Source: Psychroflexus longus
GTDB lineage: Bacteria > Bacteroidota > Bacteroidia > Flavobacteriales > Flavobacteriaceae
DNA length: 64,000 bases
Direction: 5' to 3'
Assembly: GCF_020164595.1 (NCBI RefSeq)
Contig: NZ_JAIQZE010000013.1
Span: 38,070-102,069 of the forward strand
The notes beneath the pieces were generated by a model. It was not told the origin of the DNA and did not search any database. It saw only the letters and a program-made list of their open reading frames with translations. Position numbers and translations under genes: made by a program. Of the stretch, positions 49,201 to 58,379 are shown piece by piece; position 1 is the first letter of the stretch; every line of letters starts with the position of its first letter.

Positions 49201-50253
49201 ATGAAAACTTACTCTGTCATCGGCGTCATGTCTGGTACCTCAATAGACGGAATTGATCTTTTGCATTGCACAATTAAAGCAGGAACGTCTTTTTCTTTTG
49301 AAATCCATACTGCCAGTACTTATGCATATTCTCCTGTTTGGAAAGAAAAGTTAGCTCATGCGCACACCTGGCCTTTAGATAAAATTAAAGCCCTAGATGA
49401 AGACTATACAATCCTGCTATCTGAATTTATCAACAAATTTATCAACGACAACAATGTATCCGCACTTGATTTTATAGCATCTCATGGGCATACAATCTTA
49501 CATCAACCTGAAAATCAATTTACTTACCAAATCGGCAATCTTTCCAAACTGGCAAAGCTAACAGCACAAAAAATCATTTGTGATTTCAGAGTTCAGGATG
49601 TGGAACTTGGCGGTCAAGGCGCTCCTTTGGTTCCAATTGGTGATCGGTTGCTTTTCGGAGAATTTGATGCCTGCTTGAATATTGGTGGTTTTACCAATAT
49701 TTCTTTTGAAAAGGATAATCAACGTATCGCTTACGACATTTGCCCTGTCAACAAAGTATTGAATCCTTATGCCAACAAACTGGGGAAAGAATTTGATGAA
49801 AGTGGTTCTATCGCAAGGGCTTCAGTTGTGAATATGGAGCTTTTAGCACAACTCGACCAGCTTCAGTATTATTCCAAACCCTGGCCAAAATCCCTAGGTA
49901 TCGAATGGCTGGAAGCTGAATTTCTTCCCCTATTAAATCTAGCAAAATCAGGTTCCGAAGAAATTATTGCCACCTGTACTCAGCACTTCGCCCATCAAAT
50001 TGCAAAGGCTATTTCCGGACATAAACGTGTTCTTTTTACAGGAGGCGGCGCCTTCAACACCTACTTAATGGAACTCATTTCTGCTGAAACCAATGCTGAA
50101 TTGATTCTCCCAGCCCCAGGCATCATCAACTATAAAGAAGCTCTAATTTTTGCGCTTTTGGGTGTGTTGAAAGACAGAGGAGAAATAAACGTGTTGTCGT
50201 CTGTAACGGGAGCTTCGCGTGATCATTCTTCAGGTAAAGTCTTTCTACCTTAA
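49201..50253 (+). CDS. anmK: Anhydro-N-acetylmuramic acid kinase, 350 aa
   Basis: Phosphorylates 1,6-anhydro-MurNAc to MurNAc-6-P in peptidoglycan recycling. ASKHA-type ATPase: IGVMSGTSIDGIDLL at the N-terminus, LGGQGAPLVPIGDRLLFGE (substrate/phosphate region), CLNIGGFTNIS, and FTGGGAFNTYLMEL. Full length. A TAATTTTG box at 49177-49184 is a possible -7 element. Confidence 0.93.
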   Translation: MKTYSVIGVMSGTSIDGIDLLHCTIKAGTSFSFEIHTASTYAYSPVWKEKLAHAHTWPLDKIKALDEDYTILLSEFINKFINDNNVSALDFIASHGHTILHQPENQFTYQIGNLSKLAKLTAQKIICDFRVQDVELGGQGAPLVPIGDRLLFGEFDACLNIGGFTNISFEKDNQRIAYDICPVNKVLNPYANKLGKEFDESGSIARASVVNMELLAQLDQLQYYSKPWPKSLGIEWLEAEFLPLLNLAKSGSEEIIATCTQHFAHQIAKAISGHKRVLFTGGGAFNTYLMELISAETNAELILPAPGIINYKEALIFALLGVLKDRGEINVLSSVTGASRDHSSGKVFLP

Positions 50254-50345
50254 TATCTTCTTAAGAATTATTGATGCTAAAATTAATAGTGCCTTAGTGA
50301 ATCTTTATATTTGCGGCCAAATCAATAAAAAGGTAGAGATTTCTT

Positions 50346-51572
50346 ATGAAAGAACTTTTAAATAAATACGAAGATAAGGCCCCTGAAATTGTGTTTCACT
50401 GGAGAGATTCTGAAACGGAAGCTGAAGGATGGACGGTCATCAACTCTCTAAAAGGCGGCGCAGCTGGCGGCGGTACACGAATGCGCGAAGGACTCAACGA
50501 AAACGAGGTGCTGTCTTTGGCTAAAACCATGGAGATCAAATTCACGGTTTCAGGACCTGATATTGGCGGAGCGAAATCTGGCATCAACTTCAATCCTGAA
50601 GATCCTAGAAAACAAGCGGTTTTGGAACGCTGGTATAAAGCGGTTTCACCTTTACTAAAAAGTTATTACGGGACTGGAGGCGACTTGAATGTCGACGAAA
50701 TCAACGAGGTAATTCCTATCACCGAAAGCTGCGGTGTCTGGCATCCGCAGGAAGGCGTATTCAACGGTCATTTCCAGCCTACAGAGGCCGATAAAATTAA
50801 TAGAATCGGGCAATTGCGCCAAGGGGTTGTCAAAGTGATAGAAAACACAGATTATACGCCGGACATTTTAAGAAAATATACAGTTGCCGATATGTGTACG
50901 GGCTTTGGGGTGGCAGAATCTGCAAGGCATTTTTACAACATTTACGGAGGAGATGTCAACGGTAAAAAAGCCATCATCCAGGGATTTGGAAACGTTGGGG
51001 CTTCTGCCGCTTTTTATTTAGCCAAAATGGGCGTTAAAATCATAGGAATACTCGACAGAAATGGAGGACTCATCAACGAGGAGGGGTATACGTTTGAAGA
51101 AATAAAAGACCTGTTTTTGGCCAAAGATGGAAATACGTTACAAAGTCCGGATTTGATTCCTTTTAAAGAAGCCAATAAGAGGTTCTGGTCACTCGGTGCA
51201 GAAATTTTCGCTCCCTGTGCGGCCTCTCGATTGATACAAAAAGATCAAATTGATAATTTGGTAGAGCATGGCCTTGAAATGATATCGTGCGGGGCCAATG
51301 TACCTTTTGCGGATAAGGAGATTTTCTTTGGACCTATTATGGAATACGCCGACCAAAAAGCGAGTGTGATTCCAGACTTTATTGCCAACTGCGGTATGGC
51401 TAGAGTCTTTGCCTACTTCATGGAGCGCAAAGTCTTAATGACCGATGAGGCGATTTTCAATGATATTTCTGTGACTATTAAAAATGCCATTCAGCAGACC
51501 TTTGAAAATAATAATGACAAGAAACACATCAGTAAAGTCGCTTTTGAAATCGCATTAAAACAATTGGTCTAA
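50346..51572 (+). CDS. Glu/Leu/Phe/Val dehydrogenase family amino-acid dehydrogenase, 408 aa
   Basis: Oxidative deamination of an amino acid to the 2-oxo acid with NAD(P). The dimerisation/catalytic domain has SLKGGAAGGGTRMREGLNE and PDIGGAKSGINFNP, whose Lys in GGAKSG matches the catalytic lysine. The Rossmann domain shows IIQGFGNVGASAAFYLAKMG and APCAASRLI. Substrate preference among Leu, Val, Phe and Glu is not decided by what I can see; leucine-type is most common in this group. A TATATTTG box at 50306-50313 serves as -7 element. Confidence 0.9.
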   Translation: MKELLNKYEDKAPEIVFHWRDSETEAEGWTVINSLKGGAAGGGTRMREGLNENEVLSLAKTMEIKFTVSGPDIGGAKSGINFNPEDPRKQAVLERWYKAVSPLLKSYYGTGGDLNVDEINEVIPITESCGVWHPQEGVFNGHFQPTEADKINRIGQLRQGVVKVIENTDYTPDILRKYTVADMCTGFGVAESARHFYNIYGGDVNGKKAIIQGFGNVGASAAFYLAKMGVKIIGILDRNGGLINEEGYTFEEIKDLFLAKDGNTLQSPDLIPFKEANKRFWSLGAEIFAPCAASRLIQKDQIDNLVEHGLEMISCGANVPFADKEIFFGPIMEYADQKASVIPDFIANCGMARVFAYFMERKVLMTDEAIFNDISVTIKNAIQQTFENNNDKKHISKVAFEIALKQLV

Positions 51573-51649
51573 AGCTGAAAATACTTATCTAGTGATAAAA
51601 TTAATTGCTTACTTTAGCGTTACTTATACCATATAATACACTATAACCC

Positions 51650-52339
51650 ATGTTTATACCTTTTGCTCAAGAAACCCCTGAAGTTGCTGAGGAAGTCGTT
51701 GAAGAAAAAACCTTATCCATCATCGATTTAATGTTTAGTGGTGGTCCGGGAGGAACCATTATCATACTGATTTTGGCAGTGCTTTTATTTTTTGCGATTT
51801 ACATCTATTTTGAACGCATATTTGCCATAAAAGCGGCTTCCAAAACCGATAAGAATTTTATGAATCAGATTAAAGACAGCGTGACTTCTGGCAATATTGA
51901 ATCCGCAAAAATTCGATGTGCTCAGGAAAATTCTCCTGTCGCCAGGCTTACTGAAAAAGGAATTTCCAGGATTGGTTCTCCACTAGAAGATATCAATACC
52001 GCCATCGAAAATGCCGGCCGTCTGGAAGTTTATAAGTTAGAAAAAAACGTGAGTGTACTAGCCACTATCGCCGGTGCAGCACCAATGATAGGTTTCCTGG
52101 GAACAGTCATAGGAATGGTCATCGCCTTTCATGAACTGGCAACCAGCAGCGGGCAAGCCGAAATGGGATCTCTCGCAGAAGGTATTTATACAGCTATGAC
52201 TACTACTGTTGCAGGACTTATTGTAGGAATTATCGCATACATTGGGTACAACCATGTCGTGGTAAGAACCGATAAAGTGGTTCACCAGATGGAAGCCACC
52301 GCTGTGGATTTCTTAGACTTATTAAATGAACCTAGTTAA
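51650..52339 (+). CDS. exbB: ExbB-type MotA/TolQ/ExbB proton channel protein, 229 aa
   Basis: Inner-membrane channel subunit powering TonB. TM1 near residues 33-57 (IIILILAVLLFFAIYIYFE), then a cytosolic loop, then the paired C-terminal TMs of the MotA/TolQ/ExbB domain (ATIAGAAPMIGFLGTVIGMV; AMTTTVAGLIVGIIAYIGYN). Followed 2 bp later by exbD. Confidence 0.93.
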   Translation: MFIPFAQETPEVAEEVVEEKTLSIIDLMFSGGPGGTIIILILAVLLFFAIYIYFERIFAIKAASKTDKNFMNQIKDSVTSGNIESAKIRCAQENSPVARLTEKGISRIGSPLEDINTAIENAGRLEVYKLEKNVSVLATIAGAAPMIGFLGTVIGMVIAFHELATSSGQAEMGSLAEGIYTAMTTTVAGLIVGIIAYIGYNHVVVRTDKVVHQMEATAVDFLDLLNEPS

Positions 52340-52341
52340 TT

Positions 52342-52734
52342 ATGAATTTACGAGGTAGAAATAAAGTAAGCGCCACCTTCAGCATGTCTTCCATGACAGA
52401 CATTGTTTTTCTGTTGCTTATCTTTTTCATGTTGACGTCTCCTGTAATTACACCAGAAGCCTTGGATTTGATTTTACCAAAAGCTAAAGGAAAAACTACG
52501 TCTACTCAAAATATTGCGGTAAGTATTACTAAAGAGTTGGAGTTTTATGTGAATGAGGAAAAAGTAAATTCCAACAGAATTGAAAGCACTTTGAAGGCAA
52601 AACTCAGAGGAATTGAAGAACCTACTATTATTCTGAGAGCTGCAGAAGGTGTGCCTATCGAGAAGGCTGTGAGAATAATGGATATAGCCAATAGAAATAA
52701 ATATAAAATTGTTTTGGCCGTCAAACCCAACTAA
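52342..52734 (+). CDS. exbD: ExbD/TolR-family biopolymer transport protein, 130 aa
   Basis: Single TM segment at about residues 16-35 with the proton-relay Asp at its start (FSMSSMTDIVFLLLIFFMLT), then a periplasmic domain. Located between exbB and the TonB gene (gaps 2 and 3 bp), so all three are made together. Confidence 0.93.
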   Translation: MNLRGRNKVSATFSMSSMTDIVFLLLIFFMLTSPVITPEALDLILPKAKGKTTSTQNIAVSITKELEFYVNEEKVNSNRIESTLKAKLRGIEEPTIILRAAEGVPIEKAVRIMDIANRNKYKIVLAVKPN

Positions 52735-52737
52735 AAC

Positions 52738-53622
52738 GTGAGTCTATTTAAAACCAAACACGAGAAAAAATCATTCCTGATTACTACAGGGATTTATATC
52801 CTGTTTATCTTATTGATGTTTTTCTTTGGATTGAAGTACCTGGATCCTCCAGAAGAACGTGGTATCGCTATTAATTTTGGAACTACAGAGGTTGGTTCCG
52901 GAGATGTTCAGCCCGATGCGCCCGTGAAAACTTCACCTCAGCCCAAAAGTACACCTCCTCCGCAGGAAGTTGAAGAAACCAGTACTGCAGAGAACATCCA
53001 AGAGGATGTGGTGACACAGGAAACTGAGGAAGCACCAGTTATTGAAGAAAAAAAAGAAGTCGTAAAAGAACAGAAAAAACAACCTGAAAAACCAAAAGAA
53101 GAAGTAAAAGAAAAAATAGAGGAAACTCAACCTGAACCTACTCCAGAACCCGAGCCGGAACCCATAAAAGAACAAAAACCAGAAAAATCGGTAACCGATG
53201 CTATGGAAAGTCTGATGAATGGTCCCGAAAATGATGGTAAAGCTGACGGTGGCGAAGGCAATGACAATCAGGCTGGTGATAAAGGAGACCCCAATGGGGA
53301 TCCTAATGCCAAGAATTACTATGGTACTGGAAAAGGACTTGACGGCGATGGAAACTATAGACTTGGTGGTAGAAAAGCATTATCCAAAAAGACATTTGTC
53401 CAGGAATGCGATGAATCTGGAGAAGTAGTCGTTCGAATTGAGGTCAATAGAAATGGCGATGTTGTAAAAGCAACTCCAGGAGCTAAAGGAACAACCAACT
53501 CAAGTGCCTGCCTAATGGATCCGGCTAAACGTGCAGCTTTAGCGACTAAGTTCAATAGCGACTCTAAAGCTCCCTCAACTCAAATCGGATTTATAACTTA
53601 CGTTTTCAAATTATCTGAATAA
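52738..53622 (+). CDS. tonB: TonB-family energy transducer, 294 aa, GTG start
   Basis: N-terminal TM segment (SFLITTGIYILFILLMFFFG), then a long Pro/Glu/Lys-rich linker (about 60-150, PTPEPEPEPIKEQKPEKS) and a C-terminal TonB-like beta domain (VVVRIEVNRNGDVVKATPG to QIGFITYVFKLSE). The Cys pair in FVQECDES and NSSACLMDP may form a disulphide. The start is GTG at 52738, 3 bp after exbD. With ExbB/ExbD it energises TonB-dependent receptors such as the gene at 37701. Confidence 0.9.
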   Translation: MSLFKTKHEKKSFLITTGIYILFILLMFFFGLKYLDPPEERGIAINFGTTEVGSGDVQPDAPVKTSPQPKSTPPPQEVEETSTAENIQEDVVTQETEEAPVIEEKKEVVKEQKKQPEKPKEEVKEKIEETQPEPTPEPEPEPIKEQKPEKSVTDAMESLMNGPENDGKADGGEGNDNQAGDKGDPNGDPNAKNYYGTGKGLDGDGNYRLGGRKALSKKTFVQECDESGEVVVRIEVNRNGDVVKATPGAKGTTNSSACLMDPAKRAALATKFNSDSKAPSTQIGFITYVFKLSE

Positions 53623-53625
53623 TAA

Positions 53626-54846
53626 ATGACATATACTGAAACGCTTCACTGGATGTTTGATCAACTTCCAATGTACCAGCGACAAGGACAGGTTGCCTTC
53701 AAAAAGGATTTGACAAATACTTTAGCTTTAATGAAGCAACTGAAGAATCCTCAGCATCATTTCAAAAGCATTCACGTAGGAGGCACAAATGGCAAAGGTT
53801 CTGTGAGCCATATGCTAGCTTCGGTTTTGCAAACCGCAGGGTATAAAGTTGGCTTATATACATCTCCACATCTGAAAGATTTTCGCGAGCGCATCAGAAT
53901 AAATGGCGTGACCATCCCTAAAGCTGATGTAATTAGCTTTATAGAAATTCACAAGGATTTTCTGGAAACCCAAAAGCTATCGTTTTTTGAAATGACCGTG
54001 GGTATGGCCTTTCAATACTTTGCAAAAGAAGAAGTGGATATTGCTATCATTGAAGTTGGATTAGGGGGAAGGCTAGATTCTACAAATGTTATTACGCCGA
54101 TCCTTTCTGTTATCACCAATATAGGTCTTGACCATACTGCTATGCTTGGCAACACCCTTGAAGAAATAGCTGGTGAAAAAGCGGGTATCATCAAAAAGAA
54201 GGTGCCGGTGGTTATCGGGGAGACCACTGCAGGAACAAAACGAGTATTCAAAACGAAAGCAAAAAAAGAAGGATCTCCTATATTTTTTGCCGAAGATATG
54301 GATGATACGGTGATCAAGACCGATCTAGGAGGTCACTACCAAAAGCCTAATCTCAAAACTTGCCTAAAAAGTCTTGAAGTTTTACAAAGCCAAGGAACCT
54401 GGAAAATTACAAAGACAGCCATAAAAAAAGGTCTTACGGAAGTAAAAGCAAATACTCAATTGAGAGGCCGATGGGAGGTGCTGGAGCTAGAGCCGAAAAC
54501 AATAGCAGATACTGCACATAATAAGGAAGGCTTGGCTTTGGTGATGAAACAGGTGCAGGAAGAAAAGTATGAAAAGTTACATATGGTTTTAGGCTTCGTC
54601 AATGACAAGGATCTGGACAGCATTTTACCATTGTTTCCAAAATCTGCTAAATATTATTTCTCTAAACCCAATGTACCGAGAGGCATGGAGGCTACTGATT
54701 TGTACTATAAGGCCAAGGATTATTCACTTTACGGAAAAGCGTTCACAACTGTTGAAAATGCATTGAAAGCAGCTCAACGTGTAGCAAAACAGAATGATCT
54801 GATTTATATTGGTGGCAGCACATTTACAGTTGCAGAAATTTTATAA
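53626..54846 (+). CDS. folC: Bifunctional folylpolyglutamate/dihydrofolate synthase, 406 aa
   Basis: Mur-ligase-type ATP-grasp-free synthetase that adds glutamate to folates. P-loop GGTNGKGSVSHMLASVLQ, then KVGLYTSPHLKDFRERI, IIEVGLGGRLDSTNVI, and GEKAGIIKKKVPVVIGE. C-terminal GRWEVLELEPKTIADTAHN carries the conserved DxAHN motif. Starts 3 bp after tonB, so it ends that operon. Confidence 0.92.
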   Translation: MTYTETLHWMFDQLPMYQRQGQVAFKKDLTNTLALMKQLKNPQHHFKSIHVGGTNGKGSVSHMLASVLQTAGYKVGLYTSPHLKDFRERIRINGVTIPKADVISFIEIHKDFLETQKLSFFEMTVGMAFQYFAKEEVDIAIIEVGLGGRLDSTNVITPILSVITNIGLDHTAMLGNTLEEIAGEKAGIIKKKVPVVIGETTAGTKRVFKTKAKKEGSPIFFAEDMDDTVIKTDLGGHYQKPNLKTCLKSLEVLQSQGTWKITKTAIKKGLTEVKANTQLRGRWEVLELEPKTIADTAHNKEGLALVMKQVQEEKYEKLHMVLGFVNDKDLDSILPLFPKSAKYYFSKPNVPRGMEATDLYYKAKDYSLYGKAFTTVENALKAAQRVAKQNDLIYIGGSTFTVAEIL

Positions 54847-54863
54847 AAAACAAAAAAATTAGT

Positions 54864-54892
54864 TTGAGAAATCAAAATAAGGTTTATATTTG
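54864..54892 (+). promoter_or_regulatory. Bacteroidetes-type promoter of the tRNA-Val gene
   Basis: TTG at 54864-54866, an 18-nt spacer, then TATATTTG at 54885-54892, 14 bp before the tRNA. Confidence 0.75.
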
Positions 54893-54905
54893 CAATCCCA
54901 ATTTG

Positions 54906-54980
54906 GGGCGATTAGCTCAGCTGGTTCAGAGCACCTCGTTTACACCGAGGGGGTCGGGGGTTCGAACCCCTCATCGCCCA
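54906..54980 (+). tRNA. tRNA-Val (anticodon TAC)
   Basis: 75-nt cloverleaf. Acceptor arms GGGCGAT and ATCGCCC, discriminator A. Anticodon stem CCTCG/CGAGG with loop TTTACAC, so the anticodon is TAC. T-loop GTTCGAACCCC. CCA is not encoded. A promoter lies upstream and a terminator follows directly. Confidence 0.97.
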
Positions 54981-54982
54981 CT

Positions 54983-55010
54983 AACCCTAGCTAAAGTTAG
55001 GGTTTTTTTA
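54983..55010 (+). terminator. Terminator of the first tRNA-Val gene
   Basis: AACCCTA (54983-54989) pairs with TAGGGTT (54998-55004), followed by T7. Confidence 0.85.
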
Positions 55011-55020
55011 TTTTAGAGTC

Positions 55021-55095
55021 GGGTCATTAACTCAGTTGGTTCAGAGTGTTACCTTGACAGGGTGAAAGTCACTGGTTCGAATCCAGTATGACCCA
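55021..55095 (+). tRNA. tRNA-Val (anticodon GAC)
   Basis: 75 nt. Acceptor arms GGGTCAT and ATGACCC, discriminator A. Anticodon stem TTACC/GGTGA (one T-G pair), loop TTGACAG, giving anticodon GAC (valine codon GTC/GTT). T-arm CTGG/CCAG with GGTTCGAATCC. CCA not encoded. It is not the Asp tRNA (which would be GTC). Confidence 0.95.
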
Positions 55096-55105
55096 CATCA
55101 ATCGG

Positions 55106-55139
55106 AAATCCAATGCCATTCGGTATTGGATTTTTTGTT
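55106..55139 (+). terminator. Terminator of the second tRNA-Val gene
   Basis: aaatccaatgcc (55106-55117) pairs with ggtattggattt (55122-55133), one G-T pair, followed by T-rich DNA. Confidence 0.85.
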
Positions 55140-55744
55140 TGGCAAAAACTACTTGCCTGAGAGCTTCTACCAAATAAAACAGACACAAGCTACGCTATCA
55201 GTTATAGATTCCTATTCGCAGAAGTTTTCTTTTATGAATCAACACTAGCTAATCCAATCAAACCCTTTAAACTATTTATTCCTGAATACGGTAATTCCAA
55301 AAAAACGCACCAGCAGTTTTGATTTCTATTTTCGGGAGCAAACTTCAACTTTGGGTCAACAAAATTCAATATGATGCACTTCAGAATTTCAAACCACATT
55401 TATATTCAAAATAGTATTAAAAGAATACATAAAACAACACTATCAAATAAAAGAACGCAATTTTTTTAGTTTTTATTTAAGAATAAATATTATCATTTTT
55501 TCATTTATAATGCTATTAAATTTTGGTAAAAACCAATAGTTATCTGCTTTTCAGTGCATTATTAATTTGTTGATAACTTTTTTAAAGTTTGTTTTTTGTT
55601 AAAAAACTAAAAAAAAATATAGTTAAATCTTAATTTTATCATAAATAAAAAACTGAGAATTATGGAACCACACATTAAATCCCTGAGAATTATCAGTTAA
55701 AAAAATACTTTTTATTAACAATTTAAACCTAAAACATTGAAATC
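55140..55744. other. 605-bp AT-rich gap before the surface lipoprotein gene
   Basis: No gene seen except a 12-codon frame, ATG at 55662 to TAA at 55700 (MEPHIKSLRIIS), which could be a leader peptide or chance. An 11-bp direct repeat ctgagaattat is at 55653-55663 and 55683-55693, 30 bp apart. The last 60 bp are a likely long 5' leader. No clean promoter was found. Confidence 0.35.
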
Positions 55745-57040
55745 ATGAAAAAATTAATTAAACCTTTCAGTTTACTTTTTGCTTGCGCAGCAATGCTCTT
55801 TATGTATTCCTGTCAAGATGAAGAATCTACATCGCAGGAAGAACAAGGTGGTGTTGAATTCTTACTTGCTGGGGACAGGGTAAGTACTGCCAAATCTGGA
55901 ATTACTAATAGTAAAAATGATGTAGAATCTTGTGACATGGCTCTAGCTTCTTATGCAGTTATCGAAATGAGCGGAGAAACCTATAACATCAATCTAAAGG
56001 CATGGGGCGATAATTACAAGACGGATCTTATTGAGCTCGGCCCAGGCACTTATCAAGTGACAAGCGTTCAGCTTTATGACACAGATGATCACCCACTTTA
56101 TGCAACTCCTAGTGCAGATAGTGAGTTTGGTCCATTCGTAAGTCAGGCCTTGCCTTTTGATGTAACGGTTGAAAATTACAGGAAAATAGAATATGACTTG
56201 GAAGTGCTATGTATCGAAGCCTTCACACCACCACAATTTGGTTTTGTATTCTGGGATATTACTATTAAACAAGTAAAGAATCTTTGTGTATTTGCTAACT
56301 ATTGCATGCCTGATACTGGACACGCTGTAGCTTCCCTAGATGCCTTTGTCTATCCAAATGAAAATGAAACTAGTGATGAAGATTTAATCTGGAGTGGTTC
56401 TGCTGATGGTGATTATAACAGTGATGATGAAGCTAACGAACTCCTTTGTTTAAAATTACCATACGACCCAAGTATTCCTACAGAAGATCAATCATTCTTC
56501 ATCAAGTTATTTGTGAACGGAATACTTGTAGAAACCACTCTGTCACTGGATGAAGTTGACTCTATCAACGAAGAGAGTGGCTACCTCCATCTCAATGAAA
56601 ATTGTGATGATGATTATGATGACTTTGATGAAACTGGCTGCGAAACAGCATTTGCTTTTGGGAACAACACTTTTATGGATCTTGAATTGACCAATGGTCG
56701 TTGGGGATGGGCTAATGAGTTTACCGATGTTCAAGATGGTACATATACTTTGGATATTTGGGCTGGTGCTGGCCAGAACAATACAAGCAGCGGAACTTTA
56801 GTTGGTCTTTTGACAATTGAAGTATCGGGTACTGATGTGACAGTCACCTATGATATGAACAGTGGATATAGAATGATTGAGACTCATTTATATCTTGGTG
56901 ATAACCCTCCTTCTACAATAGCTCCAGGGCAGTATGGAAACACTAATAATTTAAATGGTGAATCAAGCGATTCATTTACTGTTTCTTACAGTGGAGATGG
57001 AGACTTCTGGATTATAGCACATGCTGTAGTCTGTGAATAG
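55745..57040 (+). CDS. Acidic surface lipoprotein, 431 aa
   Basis: Lipobox at the end of FACAAMLFMYSC (Cys about residue 23), then EEQGGVEFLLAGDRV. Very acidic mature protein with Asp/Glu/Asn-rich stretches (NCDDDYDDFDETGCETAF) that may bind calcium. The last 110 residues look like a beta-sandwich (DIWAGAGQNNTSSGTLVG, YDMNSGYRMIETHLYLGD). No named family recognised; it is read as a cell-surface protein. It has a long AT-rich leader and a strong terminator at 57079-57117. Confidence 0.7.
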   Translation: MKKLIKPFSLLFACAAMLFMYSCQDEESTSQEEQGGVEFLLAGDRVSTAKSGITNSKNDVESCDMALASYAVIEMSGETYNINLKAWGDNYKTDLIELGPGTYQVTSVQLYDTDDHPLYATPSADSEFGPFVSQALPFDVTVENYRKIEYDLEVLCIEAFTPPQFGFVFWDITIKQVKNLCVFANYCMPDTGHAVASLDAFVYPNENETSDEDLIWSGSADGDYNSDDEANELLCLKLPYDPSIPTEDQSFFIKLFVNGILVETTLSLDEVDSINEESGYLHLNENCDDDYDDFDETGCETAFAFGNNTFMDLELTNGRWGWANEFTDVQDGTYTLDIWAGAGQNNTSSGTLVGLLTIEVSGTDVTVTYDMNSGYRMIETHLYLGDNPPSTIAPGQYGNTNNLNGESSDSFTVSYSGDGDFWIIAHAVVCE

Positions 57041-57078
57041 AAGAAAATCCCAGAAATAACTAATAATTTATACTGAAG

Positions 57079-57117
57079 AAATGCCTCTGACCATTAAAGA
57101 TCAGAGGCATTTTTTTG
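57079..57117 (+). terminator. Terminator of the surface lipoprotein gene
   Basis: aaatgcctctga (57079-57090) pairs perfectly with tcagaggcattt (57101-57112), followed by T-rich DNA. Confidence 0.92.
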
Positions 57118-57503
57118 TAATAATTCGATTATGAAATAACCCGAGTTTGTAAGCAGTATCAGTTAATTTACTCCTGACAAATACAAGAATTACGGTTGGT
57201 ATTCGATTTACATTACTAGAAGAAAGCTTTAGTTTTGAATAAATGATAAGTTTGCCAAGGTCTCTTACATATAATACGTCAGGGCTATACCCTTTTTTAT
57301 TTACAAAAAATATTTATATAAAGAAAATTACAGGGCTAAAGGCCCTTACCTATTTCATCATTTAAAAGGAGTATTTTTTTAATGATTTTTTCTAGAAACG
57401 TGAACATGTCTGTATGAAAAAAAAGTAGACAATACACGAGTAACAGCCTCTCTCGAAACTTGAAAGTAAATTCTAATTAACAGAGTCCAGAATGATATAA
57501 AGC
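57118..57503. other. 385-bp AT-rich gap between convergent genes
   Basis: No coding region, promoter or inverted repeat of note seen. The next feature is the hairpin at 57504. Confidence 0.4.
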
Positions 57504-57536
57504 AAAAAATCCAATGCAGTTGCATTGGATTTTTTT
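57504..57536. terminator. Bidirectional terminator
   Basis: aaaaaatccaatgca (57504-57518) pairs with tgcattggatttttt (57521-57535), with A and T tracts on both sides; mostly for the flavin reductase gene on the minus strand. Confidence 0.85.
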
Positions 57537-57560
57537 AGTAGTATAGTCAAATATTGAATA

Positions 57561-58061
57561 CTAGATCTCCGCTTTGTCTTTGGTGTATTCTGATGGAAGC
57601 TGCATGGTGCATAAAGCTTGTTTGTCTTTATGGACTTCCTCATTAACAACTTCTCCGAAATAAACGGTATGATCCCCTACATTTTGACTTTTAACGACTT
57701 TGCAAGTTATATACCCTAAAGTGTCTTCAACAATAGCCTGATCATTTTGTTTTTTGAAAGGCACCCCGTTTATTTTGTTATCTTCAATTGTGGATTTGAT
57801 TCCAAATTTCTTCACGTACTCCTTGTGATCTTCTGAAAGTAAATGCAAGGTAAAATATTCACTGTAATCAATAGTTTCATTAAGATCACTTTTTTGACCA
57901 ACGGAGACAGAAATAATCTCTGGTGAAAAGGAAACTTGTGAAACCCAATTGACAGTTCCAGCCGCTATGTAATCTTTATCTCGTGTTTCTAAATCCTCGG
58001 ACTTTTTTAAAGCTGTAAGAATGTAGTATCCGTAAGTAAATTTATGTGTTAGTTTGCTCAT
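57561..58061 (-). CDS. Flavin reductase family protein, 166 aa
   Basis: FMN-binding flavin-reductase domain: FTYGYYILTALKKSED, NWVSQVSFSPEIISVSVGQK, EYFTLHLLSEDHKEYVKKFG. It may supply reduced flavin to a monooxygenase, but no partner is beside it. Single gene with its own terminator. Confidence 0.85.
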   Translation of the reverse strand: MSKLTHKFTYGYYILTALKKSEDLETRDKDYIAAGTVNWVSQVSFSPEIISVSVGQKSDLNETIDYSEYFTLHLLSEDHKEYVKKFGIKSTIEDNKINGVPFKKQNDQAIVEDTLGYITCKVVKSQNVGDHTVYFGEVVNEEVHKDKQALCTMQLPSEYTKDKAEI

Positions 58062-58379
58062 AATTTATTTGAATTTAATTAGTAAAACATAATTCTGTAA
58101 GATGCTTTATAAAAGCTGATCAAGTTTCTAAATAAGATACTTAATATAACTTAACATCCACATTTTTAAATTTAAAGGAAATAAGAGAATATCGCTGTTA
58201 AAGAAATGGAAAGATTATTAGTGGGCAGTTAATAAAAAAGATTGAAGTACTAAGGAAAAGATTTGGCAATTTGATAGTACTGCACTTAATAATTAGGTGT
58301 AAAACTTAGACATGTAATCATTTTTTTCATAACTTAAAGGTCTTTATTTGTTCACTTGCTAAAGTCTTAAATTTGACAC
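58062..58379. other. 318-bp divergent gap
   Basis: Near the right end, TAAATTTG at 58368-58375 ends 4 bp before the ATG at 58380. TTG lies 17 bp before it. If used, the MntP-like mRNA would have almost no leader. Nothing else distinct was seen. Confidence 0.4.

Noticed and set aside
55021..55095. tRNA-Asp
   Set aside because: The seven-base loop is TTGACAG, so the anticodon is GAC (Val). Asp would need GTC.
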